Below, one piece after another: positions 53,901-63,020 of a DNA stretch of 64,000 nt. Each line of letters begins with the position of its first letter. Position 1 is the first letter of the stretch. The stretch is from positions 1,860,001 to 1,924,000 of the forward strand of contig OZ251578.1 of the NCBI GenBank assembly GCA_965243835.1, in the 5' to 3' direction. The notes beneath the pieces are model-generated. The model saw only the letters and a list, made by a program, of their open reading frames with translations, was not told the DNA's origin and did no database searches. The position numbers were made by a program, and so were the translations under genes. This DNA comes from G965202665 sp965243835. GTDB taxonomy: Bacteria; Actinomycetota; Acidimicrobiia; Spongiisociales; Spongiisociaceae.

Positions 53901-56475
53901 CCACCCCACCCCCCTCCGACAACGTCTTCTCAAACACCGCCGGGGTGGAAACATCAGTGTCCGCCTCTAACGTAACCCTCAAATCGTCATCGGCGATCGT
54001 CAACGTCGTCCCCGTCACCGCAAACCCCTCCGCCGCACCCGCCACGTTGATGACCTCGGGGCCCTCCGCGCTCGTATCCCCGGTAATCAACAACCCCGAC
54101 AACGCCACCCCGCTGCTACTGGGATTCCCGGCCGGGATGCGCAACACCACCGCCGTCCCCGGAGCAGTGAAATCCACCGCCGCCGCCCCCGCGCCCGCGG
54201 TGAACGACAACGTCACATCCACCGCCCCCGTCAAAGTCGACGACGTCGCCCCCAGGAAACCAGCTGTCGCGGTCACCGCACCCGCGTTCCCCGCCCCCTC
54301 CCCCACCGAACCGCTACTCAACGTCACCTCGATGGTGTCGGCAATCCCCAAATCGGCTCCGGTCACCGCATAACCCGACGCCGACCCGCTGAACCGGATC
54401 GTCTCCCTACCCTCCGCCACCGTATCAACCACCGGCGCAATCGTCACATCCGCCGCACCCCGCCGCCGCCCGCCCGGAATGGTAATACTCAAAGTATCCG
54501 CCCCCGGCGTAAAGTCGGGGCACACCCGCGACTGCCCGCTCCCAGTGCAAGGCGCCGCCGTCCCCCCCGAAGCGCCCACCGTCACCGCCACCGTCGTATT
54601 CCCCGCCACCGCCGCGCTCGCCTCGGCCCAAACCCGTATCGTCCGCTGGCCCCCGCCCTCGCTGATATTCGACAACGCCGCCTCCCCGCTGGACGCCTCA
54701 TGCAAACTCAACGCAATACTCCCGTCGGCAATCGTCATCTCATCCGCCTCCACCGCCACGCTCTCGCCCCTCACCTCCGACGCGCCCGACACCGCCACCA
54801 CCTCGCCGCTATCAGGATCCACCGGCGCCGTCACCCGCACCGTCGCGCTCCCCTCCAACTCCCTCGCCGGAATGCTCACCGTAAACTGATTATCATTCAC
54901 CACACCCGCCCCCGACACCGTGAAATCCGTTCCCAAAGTCGCCCCGTTGACCGCAGCCCCCGCCAATGTCACCGTCACCTCCGTCGCCGCCGTCAAAACC
55001 GACGAGTCCCCCGCAAACCGGGCCGTCACCGTCACCTCCGTACCGTCTGGGCCCTCCACCACCTCCTCCGGACTCACCGACAACGTAATATCAGTGTCAT
55101 CATCGACAATCGTCACCTCAGCCCCCATCGCGTCTCCCACATCCGAGGAACCGCCCACCGTAAATGTCTCCGGACCCTCCACCACCGTATCATCGGTGAC
55201 CGTCAACCCCGTCAACGTAGCCGTCCCCGACGGCGTCAACGAAGTAGCCGGAAACGTGATCGTATTCGGCGTCGACGGAGCATACGACAAATCACCCGAC
55301 CCCGCCACCCCCGCGCCCGGAGACGCCCTCCCCGCCGCCGACAATGTCACCACCGTCGCCGACCCAATACTCGAACTAGTAGTACCATCCCGGAAACCCC
55401 CCGACACCGTCACCCCCGACCCACTCGCGCCCTCCGCCAACGTCGACTGAACCCCACTCTCGCTACTGGTATCCACCGACAAAACCACACCATCATCATC
55501 ATAAATAAGATACTCCTGCCCCAACACGGTAAACCCCGCAGGAGCACCCGAAAAACTAATCTGAAAAGTCTTAGGGCTTCCAGCAACAGTATCCTGATCC
55601 CTACAACCTCTATTAGAGTTTGCGATCAGGTAAATATGCCTCCAAAGCCCAGTCCGACCATGACGATCCCGTGCGCTACTCGAAGTCAAAACACCCTGGC
55701 CAAGCAAAACACCAACACCATGAGTATTAGTCAAACGGTAATGATCACCATTGCTACTACCATGGCGCGCAGTCCCATCCACCGTCACAATAGTTAAATG
55801 CCCAGTGCCGCCAGTATAAGTAGCACTTTGAGAAGCAACGAAGCTATCCCTACTGCTCCCACCGCCCAAAGTAGCCCTCACCTTATCTGTCCACTGACCA
55901 GGAAAACCGGAGCACCCCTCCCGTAACTGCAAAGTCGGCGCACTCACCAGAATAGACCGATCCTCATCATTAATAGTAATATCCACAGAACTCACCGAAT
56001 AACCCGATGTCGTAGTCGTACCCGAAATCCTGATAATCTCATTATTCTCCGTAACCTTGTCAGCCGTAGTCTTAATCCATATAGTAGCATCCTTGCTCTT
56101 CGTATTCGCATCTATAGTCATACTAAAAGTATTATCATTAATACCACCATCCGTGCCAGGCGTCGAAACGCCATAATCCCCACCGCAATTACCAATCGCA
56201 ACAATACCCGTAACCGTACAACTAGTCCCCTGCGTGGCGGTGCTACCCGACGCTCCCACCGTCACCGACACCGTAACATTAGCAGACACATTCGACGGCA
56301 CCGACGCCCGCAACGCCGCGATAAGCTGACGGTCATCCTCATCCATACTGGTAACCTCGGTCCCCAGCGATATCAAGCTCAACGTAATCGCCGTCTGCCC
56401 CCCCGCCGGAACGGCAACCAGCAACGCCGCACCCAACAAACCCACCCCCGCCGCCCACGCCAATACCCGTCGCAT
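50932..56475 (-). CDS. Giant Calx-beta/SLH surface protein, paralogue 2
   Basis: An 1847-aa paralogue with the same plan: signal peptide, Calx-beta-like repeats, Gly/Pro linker (APPPVGPVAPPPPPAP), three SLH repeats. Residues about 48-137 are identical to paralogue 1, then the next ~170 residues (from SAPTLQLREGCSG through GLWRHIYLIANSNRG) are unlike either sister, with several cysteines. Farther on it diverges from 1 and 3 in the middle repeats but rejoins them in the SLH part. ATG at 56475 with GAGGAGG. Its own G-tract promoter is at 56550. Confidence 0.88.
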   Translation of the reverse strand: MRRVLAWAAGVGLLGAALLVAVPAGGQTAITLSLISLGTEVTSMDEDDRQLIAALRASVPSNVSANVTVSVTVGASGSTATQGTSCTVTGIVAIGNCGGDYGVSTPGTDGGINDNTFSMTIDANTKSKDATIWIKTTADKVTENNEIIRISGTTTTSGYSVSSVDITINDEDRSILVSAPTLQLREGCSGFPGQWTDKVRATLGGGSSRDSFVASQSATYTGGTGHLTIVTVDGTARHGSSNGDHYRLTNTHGVGVLLGQGVLTSSSARDRHGRTGLWRHIYLIANSNRGCRDQDTVAGSPKTFQISFSGAPAGFTVLGQEYLIYDDDGVVLSVDTSSESGVQSTLAEGASGSGVTVSGGFRDGTTSSSIGSATVVTLSAAGRASPGAGVAGSGDLSYAPSTPNTITFPATSLTPSGTATLTGLTVTDDTVVEGPETFTVGGSSDVGDAMGAEVTIVDDDTDITLSVSPEEVVEGPDGTEVTVTARFAGDSSVLTAATEVTVTLAGAAVNGATLGTDFTVSGAGVVNDNQFTVSIPARELEGSATVRVTAPVDPDSGEVVAVSGASEVRGESVAVEADEMTIADGSIALSLHEASSGEAALSNISEGGGQRTIRVWAEASAAVAGNTTVAVTVGASGGTAAPCTGSGQSRVCPDFTPGADTLSITIPGGRRRGAADVTIAPVVDTVAEGRETIRFSGSASGYAVTGADLGIADTIEVTLSSGSVGEGAGNAGAVTATAGFLGATSSTLTGAVDVTLSFTAGAGAAAVDFTAPGTAVVLRIPAGNPSSSGVALSGLLITGDTSAEGPEVINVAGAAEGFAVTGTTLTIADDDLRVTLEADTDVSTPAVFEKTLSEGGGVGVRVRASLGSGVANELGSDLLVSVSVVEVSPVSAAGGGVDFTAPGSPVAVVIPAGGTQSGWVTLSGLGVVDDLAAEGEETFQVAGSVAVAGGVVVSDTLTIGVSDVEIGVSVSPGTVVEGAGQTTITVTAGFRNAASSGLSERWSVTVTVASGDVNGASLDSVCPPTTEDVCVSGTFFAVAIPIGETSGSSTFTVTARDDGTAEAGGETLQVSGTTGPGNSDSATLRVVDSGVIRVEFLNPADDSALSSVGEGDGAVPVRVRVTMPAATNTRRVVGLNISSDTATEDTDGSFTMLEDFRISGITNPAGTPGGHELGVEVAANQTMGTADFTITLNDDNVDEEADKTIQVTGSDVGSLPVLGASLTITDNDDPPGNVDLEVVSFHDANGGPADAVLEDGGTTRVRVRASFQGAKVLSRTVTIPLTVGKSSDSATSGTDYQAVTGARVTIPAYQSSGEDTFSLVIGNAENDSSVEGPEMVTVDGGSVTGYSFTYTTASFTIVDDDIKVHLELSDSSDQPLTRLREGDPSQTVTVRASYTGSNTRSTAQTVQVNIDEEDSTVSASDYQAGFSATPFNIEIPANGNAVTGTFTLAAQDDNLHEGDEILQIDGSLEGYAVVPAAVTIVDTDPPPGITLSVDPRSVRENRGTSPLTVRVTAALAGSLLPQPTEVRVNIGGAGTTASSGSDYRSISPRSLTITIPAVRQSATGTFRVVILSDTRSEQTERISVRGTAAALDNDSHTAYLQITNVESADPGGNGGGGGGGGGAPPPSGGGGGGGGGGGAPPPVGPVAPPPPPAPVCQGRFCDDDGSVHQANIEQIAAWEITLGCDADDATKFCPSAQITRRQMAAFLHRAVNRRWPITPPEGIEITDVPADAWYRTFADWVVSTGAFTAPDGQFNPGGVVTRADMAVMMIASFPDINAVDEPEGLFNDVADADPAVVRAVEGMYHTGVTKGCSATPLNYCPDQPVTRAQMASFFVRAVNYAPPAADS

Positions 56476-56841
56476 AGCCGGCCTCCTCTCAACAACCGGC
56501 CCCATCCCTTCAGGGCCCGCCAGACCCCCTTACAGGCCCGGCCCCCAGAACGCTACCCCCCCCCCCCAATTTGTCAAGTCAAACCCACACAACCGCCCCC
56601 AAATATTCACCGCGCCGCCCCCGCGCCTACGCTCAAACCCCGTCTACGCCCCCGGGGGTTCGGCCAACGCCCGCCCGGCTTGGGCACCTGCGGCCGGGTT
56701 TTCGCGTCCCCCCCCCCCGATATCAACCGGGTTCGGCTGACCCTCACCACCCGCCACCAAGTGGACTCACCGAAAAGACACCGACCTAGCGGCCCGCATC
56801 GACCGGTGGTTCGCATAAACCGCTAAACCGCAACCGGGCGG
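56476..56841 (-). repeat. Repeated spacer between giant genes 3 and 2
   Basis: A 366-nt homologue of the 50557-50931 spacer: same leader, same promoter with 12 C/G, same upstream block, but with 11 C at 56708-56718 and loss of about 15 nt next to it. Homopolymer differences between two otherwise nearly identical spacers show that these tracts change length. Confidence 0.75.
56550..56577 (-). promoter_or_regulatory. Promoter with 12-G spacer tract, giant gene 2
   Basis: TTGACA (56577-56572), 16-bp spacer of AATT plus 12 G, TAGCGT (56555-56550). Identical in layout to the promoter of gene 1. Confidence 0.7.
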
Positions 56842-59800
56842 CTACGAGTCGGCGGCGGGCGGTGTGTAGTTGACGGCGCGGACGAAGAAAGAGGCCATCT
56901 GCGCCCTAGTAACGGGCTGGTCGGGACAGTAGTTGAGGGGAGTGGTACTGCATCCCTTGGTTACGCCGGTGTGGTACATCCCCTCCACGGCTCTGACTAC
57001 GGCGGGGTCTGCGTCTGCTACGTCGTTGAACAGGCCCTCGGGTTCCTCGACGGCGTTTATGTCGGGGAAGGAAGCGATCATCATCACCGCCATATCCGAC
57101 CGGGTAACCACCCCTCCCGGATTGAACGCTCCGTCGGGAGCGGCGAACGCCCCGGTGGAGACCACCCAATCGGCGAAGGCGCGGTACCAGGCGTCGGCGG
57201 GTACGTCGCTGATTTCTATGCCTTCAGGGGGTGTGATGGGCCAGCGCCGGTTTACCGCCCGGTGGAGGAAGGCGGCCATTTGCCTTCTGGTGATCTGCGC
57301 CGACGGACAAAACTTGGCGGCGTCGTCGGCGTCGCAACCCAGGGTGATCTCCCAGACGGCAATTTGTTCGATGTTGGCTTGGTGGACGCTGCCATCGTCG
57401 TCGCAGAACCGCCCTTGGCATACCGGCTCCGCCGGGGGCGGGGGCGGAGCGACCGGCCCGACGGGAGGCGGCGCGCCCCCACCGCCGCCTCCACCTCCGC
57501 CGCCTCCGCTGGGGGGCGGGGCTCCTCCTCCGCCGCCTCCGTTTCCTCCGGGGTCGGCGGATTCTACGTTGGTGATTTGGAGGTGGGTGGTGTGGGAGGC
57601 GTTGTCGAGGGCGGCGGCGGTTCCGGTTACGGCGATGCGTTCCGTTTGCTCGGAGCGGGTGTCGCTGAGGATGACCACCCGGAAAGTTCCCGTGGCGAAT
57701 GGCTGCTCGGCAGGAATGGTGATAGTCAAAGAACGCGGGCTTAGATTTTGGTAGTCGCTGCCGCTCGAGGCGGTGGTCCCCGAACCTCCGATGTTGACCC
57801 GCACCGGGGTGGGCTCGGTGCGGCGACTGCCCACCAAGGCGGCGGTGACGGTCACGGCAAGACGGGAGGTTCCCCGGTTCTCAGGAACGGACCTCGGGTT
57901 TACGGACATGGTGATCCCGGTGGGAGGGTCGTCGTTGTCGGCAACGACGAGCACGGCGGGGATAACGACGAACCCATCCAGTGTACCGGTTATTTGCAGG
58001 GTTTCGTCTTCCTCATCGACGCGGTCGTCAACGACCGCGAGGGTAAAATTGGCGGTGGCTGAGTTACTGCCGCCGGGGATGGTTATCTCAAACGGGTCAG
58101 CGGCCGTAGCCTGATAATCGGCGGCGGAAACGGTGGAATCCTCCCCGCCTACGTTGACCCGCACCGTCCGCCCTTCGGTTCGGGTTTCGGGGTCGGGATA
58201 GGAAGCCCGTACGGTAATAGTTTGGGACGCATCCCCTTCCCCAACCCGGGCCAATATCTGACTGGAGGAGTCCAGCAACTCCAAGGTAACGGGAAAGTCG
58301 TCGTCCACGATCGTCAACGACGTAGGATCGACCGTAAACCCGGTAACGGTCCCGGCGATAGTCACCATCTCCGGCCCTTCCGCAGACGAGTCGTCCTCCG
58401 CGTTGCCTATCACCAGCTCGAACGTGTCCTCCCCGCTCGACTCAAGGGCGGAAATGGTGACGGTAGCGCCGGTCACCGCCTGGTAGTCGGTCCCGGAAGT
58501 CGCCTCCCCCGAAGTTCCCACCGTCAGCTCAACAGTAGTCGGCTCCGTCAACACCGTGGCGCCCTGATAGGAAGCCCGCACCCGCACCCGGGTCGTGCCG
58601 CCGTCCTCCCGCACGACGTCCACCGGGTTCCCGTTCGCATCTTCGAAAGACACCTGCAGGTCGATGTTGGTCGGAGCAGTATCGTTATCGGTAATCGTCA
58701 AACTGGATCCCACCACCGGCACCGAACCCACGTCGCTACCCGTAATCCGAATCGTCTTGTCACCGTCAACTATGTCGTCATCGTGGACCGTGATCGTAAA
58801 GTTCGCCGTCCCCATCGTCGTATTAGCCGGCACCTCCACTCCCAGGTCATGCCCGACGGGAGTGTCCGTCGGGTTGTTTATGCCGCTTACCCGGAAGTCC
58901 TCCAACATCGTAAAAGACCCGTCGGTATCTTCCTCGGTACCGGGCCCGGGGGCGATGTTGAGACCCACCACCCTCCGCGACGCAGCCGAGGCGGGCATCG
59001 TCACCTGCACCTGCACCGTCGTCGCCGCGCTTCCCTCCGCCAGCGACGTCAACGCGCTGCTATCAGCCGCGTTCTGGAACGTTAACGTTATCCCGGAGTC
59101 CACGATACGCAACGTAGCCGAATCCGACTGCGACCCCGCCGTACCCGTAACCTTCAACGTCTCCCCGCCCGTCTCCGTACTGCCGTCATCCCGGGCGGTC
59201 ACATCAAACGTGCCGCTACCCGATGTCTGCCCGGCGGTAATGCTGACAGTAAACGATGTCGAAGCCACGCACGCATCTTGGGTAAACGACGACGAACACG
59301 GCGAAACCAAAGAAGCCCCCCCGGTGCCGTCCCCGGCCGCTACCGCCACGCTCACCTGCGTATTAGCCGTCAACTCGGAGGTGGCCGCCCCCCGGAACCC
59401 GGCGGTAACTGTAATGGTATGCGCCGCCGCCTGCTCGATCACCGTCCCCGGCGACACCGCCACCTCCAGCTCATCATCGCTGGCCCCGATAGTGAGCGTA
59501 TCGTGGGTTACCGTCCCCCCGGGAACGGTAACGGTACCGGTAACCCGAAACGTCTCCGCCCCCTCCGCCGCCGAATCCTCGGTCACCTGCAACCCGGACA
59601 GCGTCACCCACCCGCTCTGGGTTTGTCCGACGGGAATGGTCACCATCACCGGCGACCCCGGAGCGGTGAAATCAACCCCGCCCCCCGCCGCGGAAATCGG
59701 CGACTCCTCCCTCGCCGTAACCGACACCGCCAAACCCCCGCCCGTCTCATTCGTCACCCCCGACCCCAGCGAAGCCCGCACCCGCACCGACGGCGCCGTT

Positions 59801-62328
59801 CCCTCCGCCAAGGCCTTCTCAAACACCGCCGGGGTGGAAGCATCGGTATCCGCCTCCAACGTAACCCCCAAATCATCATCGGTGATCGTCAACTTCGCCC
59901 CCGTCACCGCAAACCCCTCCGCAACACCCCTCACGTCGATAACTTCGGGGCCTTCCGCCAATATATCGTCGGTGATCAGCAACCCCGACAACGCCGTCCC
60001 GTTGCTGGTAGAGATCATACCGGCCGGGATGGTCAACGTCACCGCCGTCGCCGGAGCGGTGAAATCCGCCGCCTCCGCCCCCGCGCCCCGCGTGAACGAC
60101 AACGTCACAACCACCGGATCCGCCAACGACGACGTCGCGGCGCCCGGGAAAGCGGCCGTCGCCGACACCGCCCCCGCGTTCGTATCCCCCTCACCCACCG
60201 AACTACTACTCAAACTAATCTCAATCGGCTCCAAAATACTCAAATCAGCCTCATTCACCACCAACCCCGACGCCGTTCCGCTGATCCGAATCGTCTCCTC
60301 GCCCTCCACCGTCGTATCCGCCACAGGCGTAACCCGCACATCCGCCGTCCCGCTCGTCTGCCCGTTGCGAATAACCACGTTCACCGTCCCCGACGGGCCC
60401 GTAAAATCATTCGCCGCGGCCGTACCCCCCGTAGCGCCCACCGTCACCGCCACCGTCGCATCAGACGACACCGCCCCATTCACACTCGCCCGCACCCGCA
60501 CCACCTGCTCCCCGGCGCCCTCCACCACCCCCGCCAACGCCGCCTCCCCGCTAGCGGCCTCATGAAAACTCAACGTCACAATCGGGTCGCTAACCGCCAA
60601 CTCCGCGTCGGTCACATCCACCTCCTCGCCCCCCACGCTCGCCGACCCGGACACCGCCACCGCCTCCTCGCCCTCCGCGTCGCTATCAGCCGCCGCCGTC
60701 ACCCGCACCATGGCGCTCCCCTGCAGAGCCCCCGCCGGAATGCTGACCGTAACCTCATTGTTGTCCGCACCCGTCCCCGACGTCGTGAAATCCGTTCCCA
60801 AAACCGCCCCGTTGGTTTCAGCCCCCGCCAACGACACCGTCACATCCACCGCCTCCGTCAACACCGACGACGTCCCCGCGAACTTCGCCGTCACCGTCAC
60901 ATCCTGCGGAGTCCCCTCCTCCACAACCTCCGGACTCACCGACAACGTAACATCAGCATCATCATCCACAATCGTCACCACCGCCCCCGCCGCCGCCCCC
61001 AACGCCGACGAACCGCCCACCGTAAACGTCTCCGGGCCCTCCACCACATCATCATCGGTAATCATCAAACCAGCCAACGTAGCCGTCCCCGACGCCATCA
61101 ACGACCGAGCCGGAAACGAAATCGTGTTCGGCGTCGACGGAGCATATGACAAATCCGCGGTCCCCGCCACCCCCGCACCCGGAGACGCCGCACCCGCCGC
61201 AGACAACGTCACCACCGTCTCCGAACTAATAGTCGAACTAGTCGTCGCCGCCGGAAAAGCCGCCGACACCGTCACCCCCGAACCGCTATCCCCCTCCGCC
61301 AACGACGACTGAACCCCGCTCTCGCTACTGGTATCCACAGACAAACTAATATCATCATCCCCATCATCCGACAGGAAAATCTCATACGGCAACATGGTAA
61401 ACCCTGCCGGGAGATTCCCAAAATACAATTCTACCCACTTGTCCTCCTCCGCTATGGTATCCTGATGGGAATTTATAGATAAAGATATTCTTCCAGATAC
61501 TCCGGTCCTGTCCTGCGAATCAACCTGTGTATTTGAAGAAATAGAACCCGCATCAAGCTTGACGTACCTGGCAAAACTATCCTTATTAGTATCAAATTGA
61601 TAGAGAAAACGAGGAATAGGGTTCGTCCCGGCCCTCAATAAAACCCGCGGTTTCATATTACTGCTATAAGTAGAAGAAGTAGAAGCAACGAAATTACCCC
61701 TGTTGCTCCCGCTACCCAAATCAGCCCTAATCATATTATCCCCAAATTCATTGTAAACAACCCCCTCCTCCACCCGATTATTAGCGGGCCCGGTAAGACG
61801 AATAGTCCGATCCGCATCGTTAATAGTCAAATCCACAGAACTCACCGAATACCCAGATGCCGTAGTCGTACCCGAAATCTTGATAATCTCATTATCCTCC
61901 GTAATCTTATCAGGAGTAGGCTTAATCCACAAAGTAACTTCCTTGCTCTTCGTATTCGCATCTATAGTCATACTAAAAGCATTATCATTAATACCATCAG
62001 TCGTCAAAACACCATAATCTCCACCACAATTACGCAACGCAAGCCCTAAAAGCGGATTCGTATTCGTACAACTAGTCCCCAGCGTGGCGGTACTCCCCGA
62101 CCCTCCCACCGTCACCGACACCATAACATTAGAAGATACATTCGACGGCACCGAAGCCCGCAACACCGCGGTAAGCTGAGTGCCATCCTCATCCATACTG
62201 GTAACCGTGCTCCCCAGCGATACCACGCTCAACGTAATCGCCGTCTGCCCCCCCGCCGGGACCGTAACCAACAACGCCCACCCCGCCAACAAACCCAACC
62301 CCGCCGCCCACGCCGACAACCGCCGCAT
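56842..62328 (-). CDS. Giant Calx-beta/SLH surface protein, paralogue 3
   Basis: An 1828-aa paralogue: signal peptide (RRLSAWAAGLGLLAGWALLV), about a dozen Calx-beta-like repeats, shorter Gly linker (GGNGGGGGGAPPPSGG), three SLH repeats. Its central region of roughly 190 residues (from ETLKVTGTAGSQ to EDANGNPVD) is identical to paralogue 1, whereas its N-terminal domain is clearly diverged from 1 and 2 (TNTNPLLGLALRNCGGDYG). The N-terminal coding segment (about 61370-62050) is noticeably richer in A+T than the rest. ATG at 62328 with AGAGGAGG. Promoter at 62411 has 11 G. Confidence 0.88.
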   Translation of the reverse strand: MRRLSAWAAGLGLLAGWALLVTVPAGGQTAITLSVVSLGSTVTSMDEDGTQLTAVLRASVPSNVSSNVMVSVTVGGSGSTATLGTSCTNTNPLLGLALRNCGGDYGVLTTDGINDNAFSMTIDANTKSKEVTLWIKPTPDKITEDNEIIKISGTTTASGYSVSSVDLTINDADRTIRLTGPANNRVEEGVVYNEFGDNMIRADLGSGSNRGNFVASTSSTYSSNMKPRVLLRAGTNPIPRFLYQFDTNKDSFARYVKLDAGSISSNTQVDSQDRTGVSGRISLSINSHQDTIAEEDKWVELYFGNLPAGFTMLPYEIFLSDDGDDDISLSVDTSSESGVQSSLAEGDSGSGVTVSAAFPAATTSSTISSETVVTLSAAGAASPGAGVAGTADLSYAPSTPNTISFPARSLMASGTATLAGLMITDDDVVEGPETFTVGGSSALGAAAGAVVTIVDDDADVTLSVSPEVVEEGTPQDVTVTAKFAGTSSVLTEAVDVTVSLAGAETNGAVLGTDFTTSGTGADNNEVTVSIPAGALQGSAMVRVTAAADSDAEGEEAVAVSGSASVGGEEVDVTDAELAVSDPIVTLSFHEAASGEAALAGVVEGAGEQVVRVRASVNGAVSSDATVAVTVGATGGTAAANDFTGPSGTVNVVIRNGQTSGTADVRVTPVADTTVEGEETIRISGTASGLVVNEADLSILEPIEISLSSSSVGEGDTNAGAVSATAAFPGAATSSLADPVVVTLSFTRGAGAEAADFTAPATAVTLTIPAGMISTSNGTALSGLLITDDILAEGPEVIDVRGVAEGFAVTGAKLTITDDDLGVTLEADTDASTPAVFEKALAEGTAPSVRVRASLGSGVTNETGGGLAVSVTAREESPISAAGGGVDFTAPGSPVMVTIPVGQTQSGWVTLSGLQVTEDSAAEGAETFRVTGTVTVPGGTVTHDTLTIGASDDELEVAVSPGTVIEQAAAHTITVTAGFRGAATSELTANTQVSVAVAAGDGTGGASLVSPCSSSFTQDACVASTSFTVSITAGQTSGSGTFDVTARDDGSTETGGETLKVTGTAGSQSDSATLRIVDSGITLTFQNAADSSALTSLAEGSAATTVQVQVTMPASAASRRVVGLNIAPGPGTEEDTDGSFTMLEDFRVSGINNPTDTPVGHDLGVEVPANTTMGTANFTITVHDDDIVDGDKTIRITGSDVGSVPVVGSSLTITDNDTAPTNIDLQVSFEDANGNPVDVVREDGGTTRVRVRASYQGATVLTEPTTVELTVGTSGEATSGTDYQAVTGATVTISALESSGEDTFELVIGNAEDDSSAEGPEMVTIAGTVTGFTVDPTSLTIVDDDFPVTLELLDSSSQILARVGEGDASQTITVRASYPDPETRTEGRTVRVNVGGEDSTVSAADYQATAADPFEITIPGGSNSATANFTLAVVDDRVDEEDETLQITGTLDGFVVIPAVLVVADNDDPPTGITMSVNPRSVPENRGTSRLAVTVTAALVGSRRTEPTPVRVNIGGSGTTASSGSDYQNLSPRSLTITIPAEQPFATGTFRVVILSDTRSEQTERIAVTGTAAALDNASHTTHLQITNVESADPGGNGGGGGGAPPPSGGGGGGGGGGGAPPPVGPVAPPPPPAEPVCQGRFCDDDGSVHQANIEQIAVWEITLGCDADDAAKFCPSAQITRRQMAAFLHRAVNRRWPITPPEGIEISDVPADAWYRAFADWVVSTGAFAAPDGAFNPGGVVTRSDMAVMMIASFPDINAVEEPEGLFNDVADADPAVVRAVEGMYHTGVTKGCSTTPLNYCPDQPVTRAQMASFFVRAVNYTPPAADS

Positions 62329-62410
62329 CACAGGCCTCCTCTCTACGACCAAGTAAAACCGGCCCAAAACCTCAGGGCCGCGGACCCCTATACAGACCCG
62401 ACACGCAAAA

Positions 62411-62437
62411 ACGCTACCCCCCCCCCCAATTTGTCAA
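62411..62437 (-). promoter_or_regulatory. Promoter with 11-G spacer tract, giant gene 3
   Basis: TTGACA (62437-62432), 15-bp spacer of AATT plus 11 G, TAGCGT (62416-62411). One G shorter than the other two copies, so the spacing is further from the 17-bp optimum and this copy may be expressed less in the sequenced cells. Confidence 0.7.
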
Positions 62438-62525
62438 GTCAAACCCGCACCACCGCCACCCCGCCCAACAAAACATCCGTCCCAAGAGGCCTCACCGCAC
62501 CCCCAAAATGACCCAACCGCGACCG

Positions 62526-62546
62526 GGTTGCGCTACTGTCGCAACC
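62526..62546 (-). terminator. Hairpin downstream of the DUF1232 gene
   Basis: Perfect 7-bp stem GGTTGCG (62526-62532) with CGCAACC (62540-62546) and a 7-base loop, about 60 nt past the DUF1232 stop and upstream of the giant-gene-3 promoter. No T run. Confidence 0.4.
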
Positions 62547-62606
62547 ATCTGCCCGGGCGATGTTCTCCGGCGGAAACCAGCCTACCGGCCTGATATCCGG
62601 GTACGA

Positions 62607-63020
62607 TTAGAGGTAACGGTTCAGCAACAGGCGCAACCGGCGGGGAATCATCCCGGCTACCAGGTTCAGCGCTTCCAGCAGGGCGGACAGGATGCGCGGG
62701 TCGCCCTCCCAGTGCTCCCGCACCACCGCGATTCCGGCTTGCTCCACCAGGCGGTTGAGGGCGAAAGCCACCAGCAGGATGTCGTCCACCTTGCCCAACA
62801 CGGGAACGAAGTCGGGGATCAGGTCAACGGGGGAGACGGCCAGAACCACGGCGGTTGCGGCCACCGCTTTCGACTTGGCTGGCACCCGGGGGTCCCGCGC
62901 TACCCGCACCGTCAGTTTGGCCAGGTTGGGAACTACTTGCGCCAACTCGCCTTTCCAAGCCTCCCGCAAGGGGGAGGCCGCCGCGGGCGGGGACGGGGGT
63001 TCGGATGTCCCGGATGTCAT
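62607..63020 (-). CDS. DUF1232 (YkvA-like) membrane protein
   Basis: A 137-aa protein with the DUF1232 core AVSPVDLIPDFVPVLGKVDD followed by ILLVAFALNRLV; a membrane-associated helix precedes it (VAATAVVLAVSP). Function unknown. ATG at 63020 overlaps the stop of the kinase gene (ATGA), with GGGAGG 6-7 nt upstream; the GTG further up is within the kinase gene. Confidence 0.85.
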   Translation of the reverse strand: MTSGTSEPPSPPAAASPLREAWKGELAQVVPNLAKLTVRVARDPRVPAKSKAVAATAVVLAVSPVDLIPDFVPVLGKVDDILLVAFALNRLVEQAGIAVVREHWEGDPRILSALLEALNLVAGMIPRRLRLLLNRYL

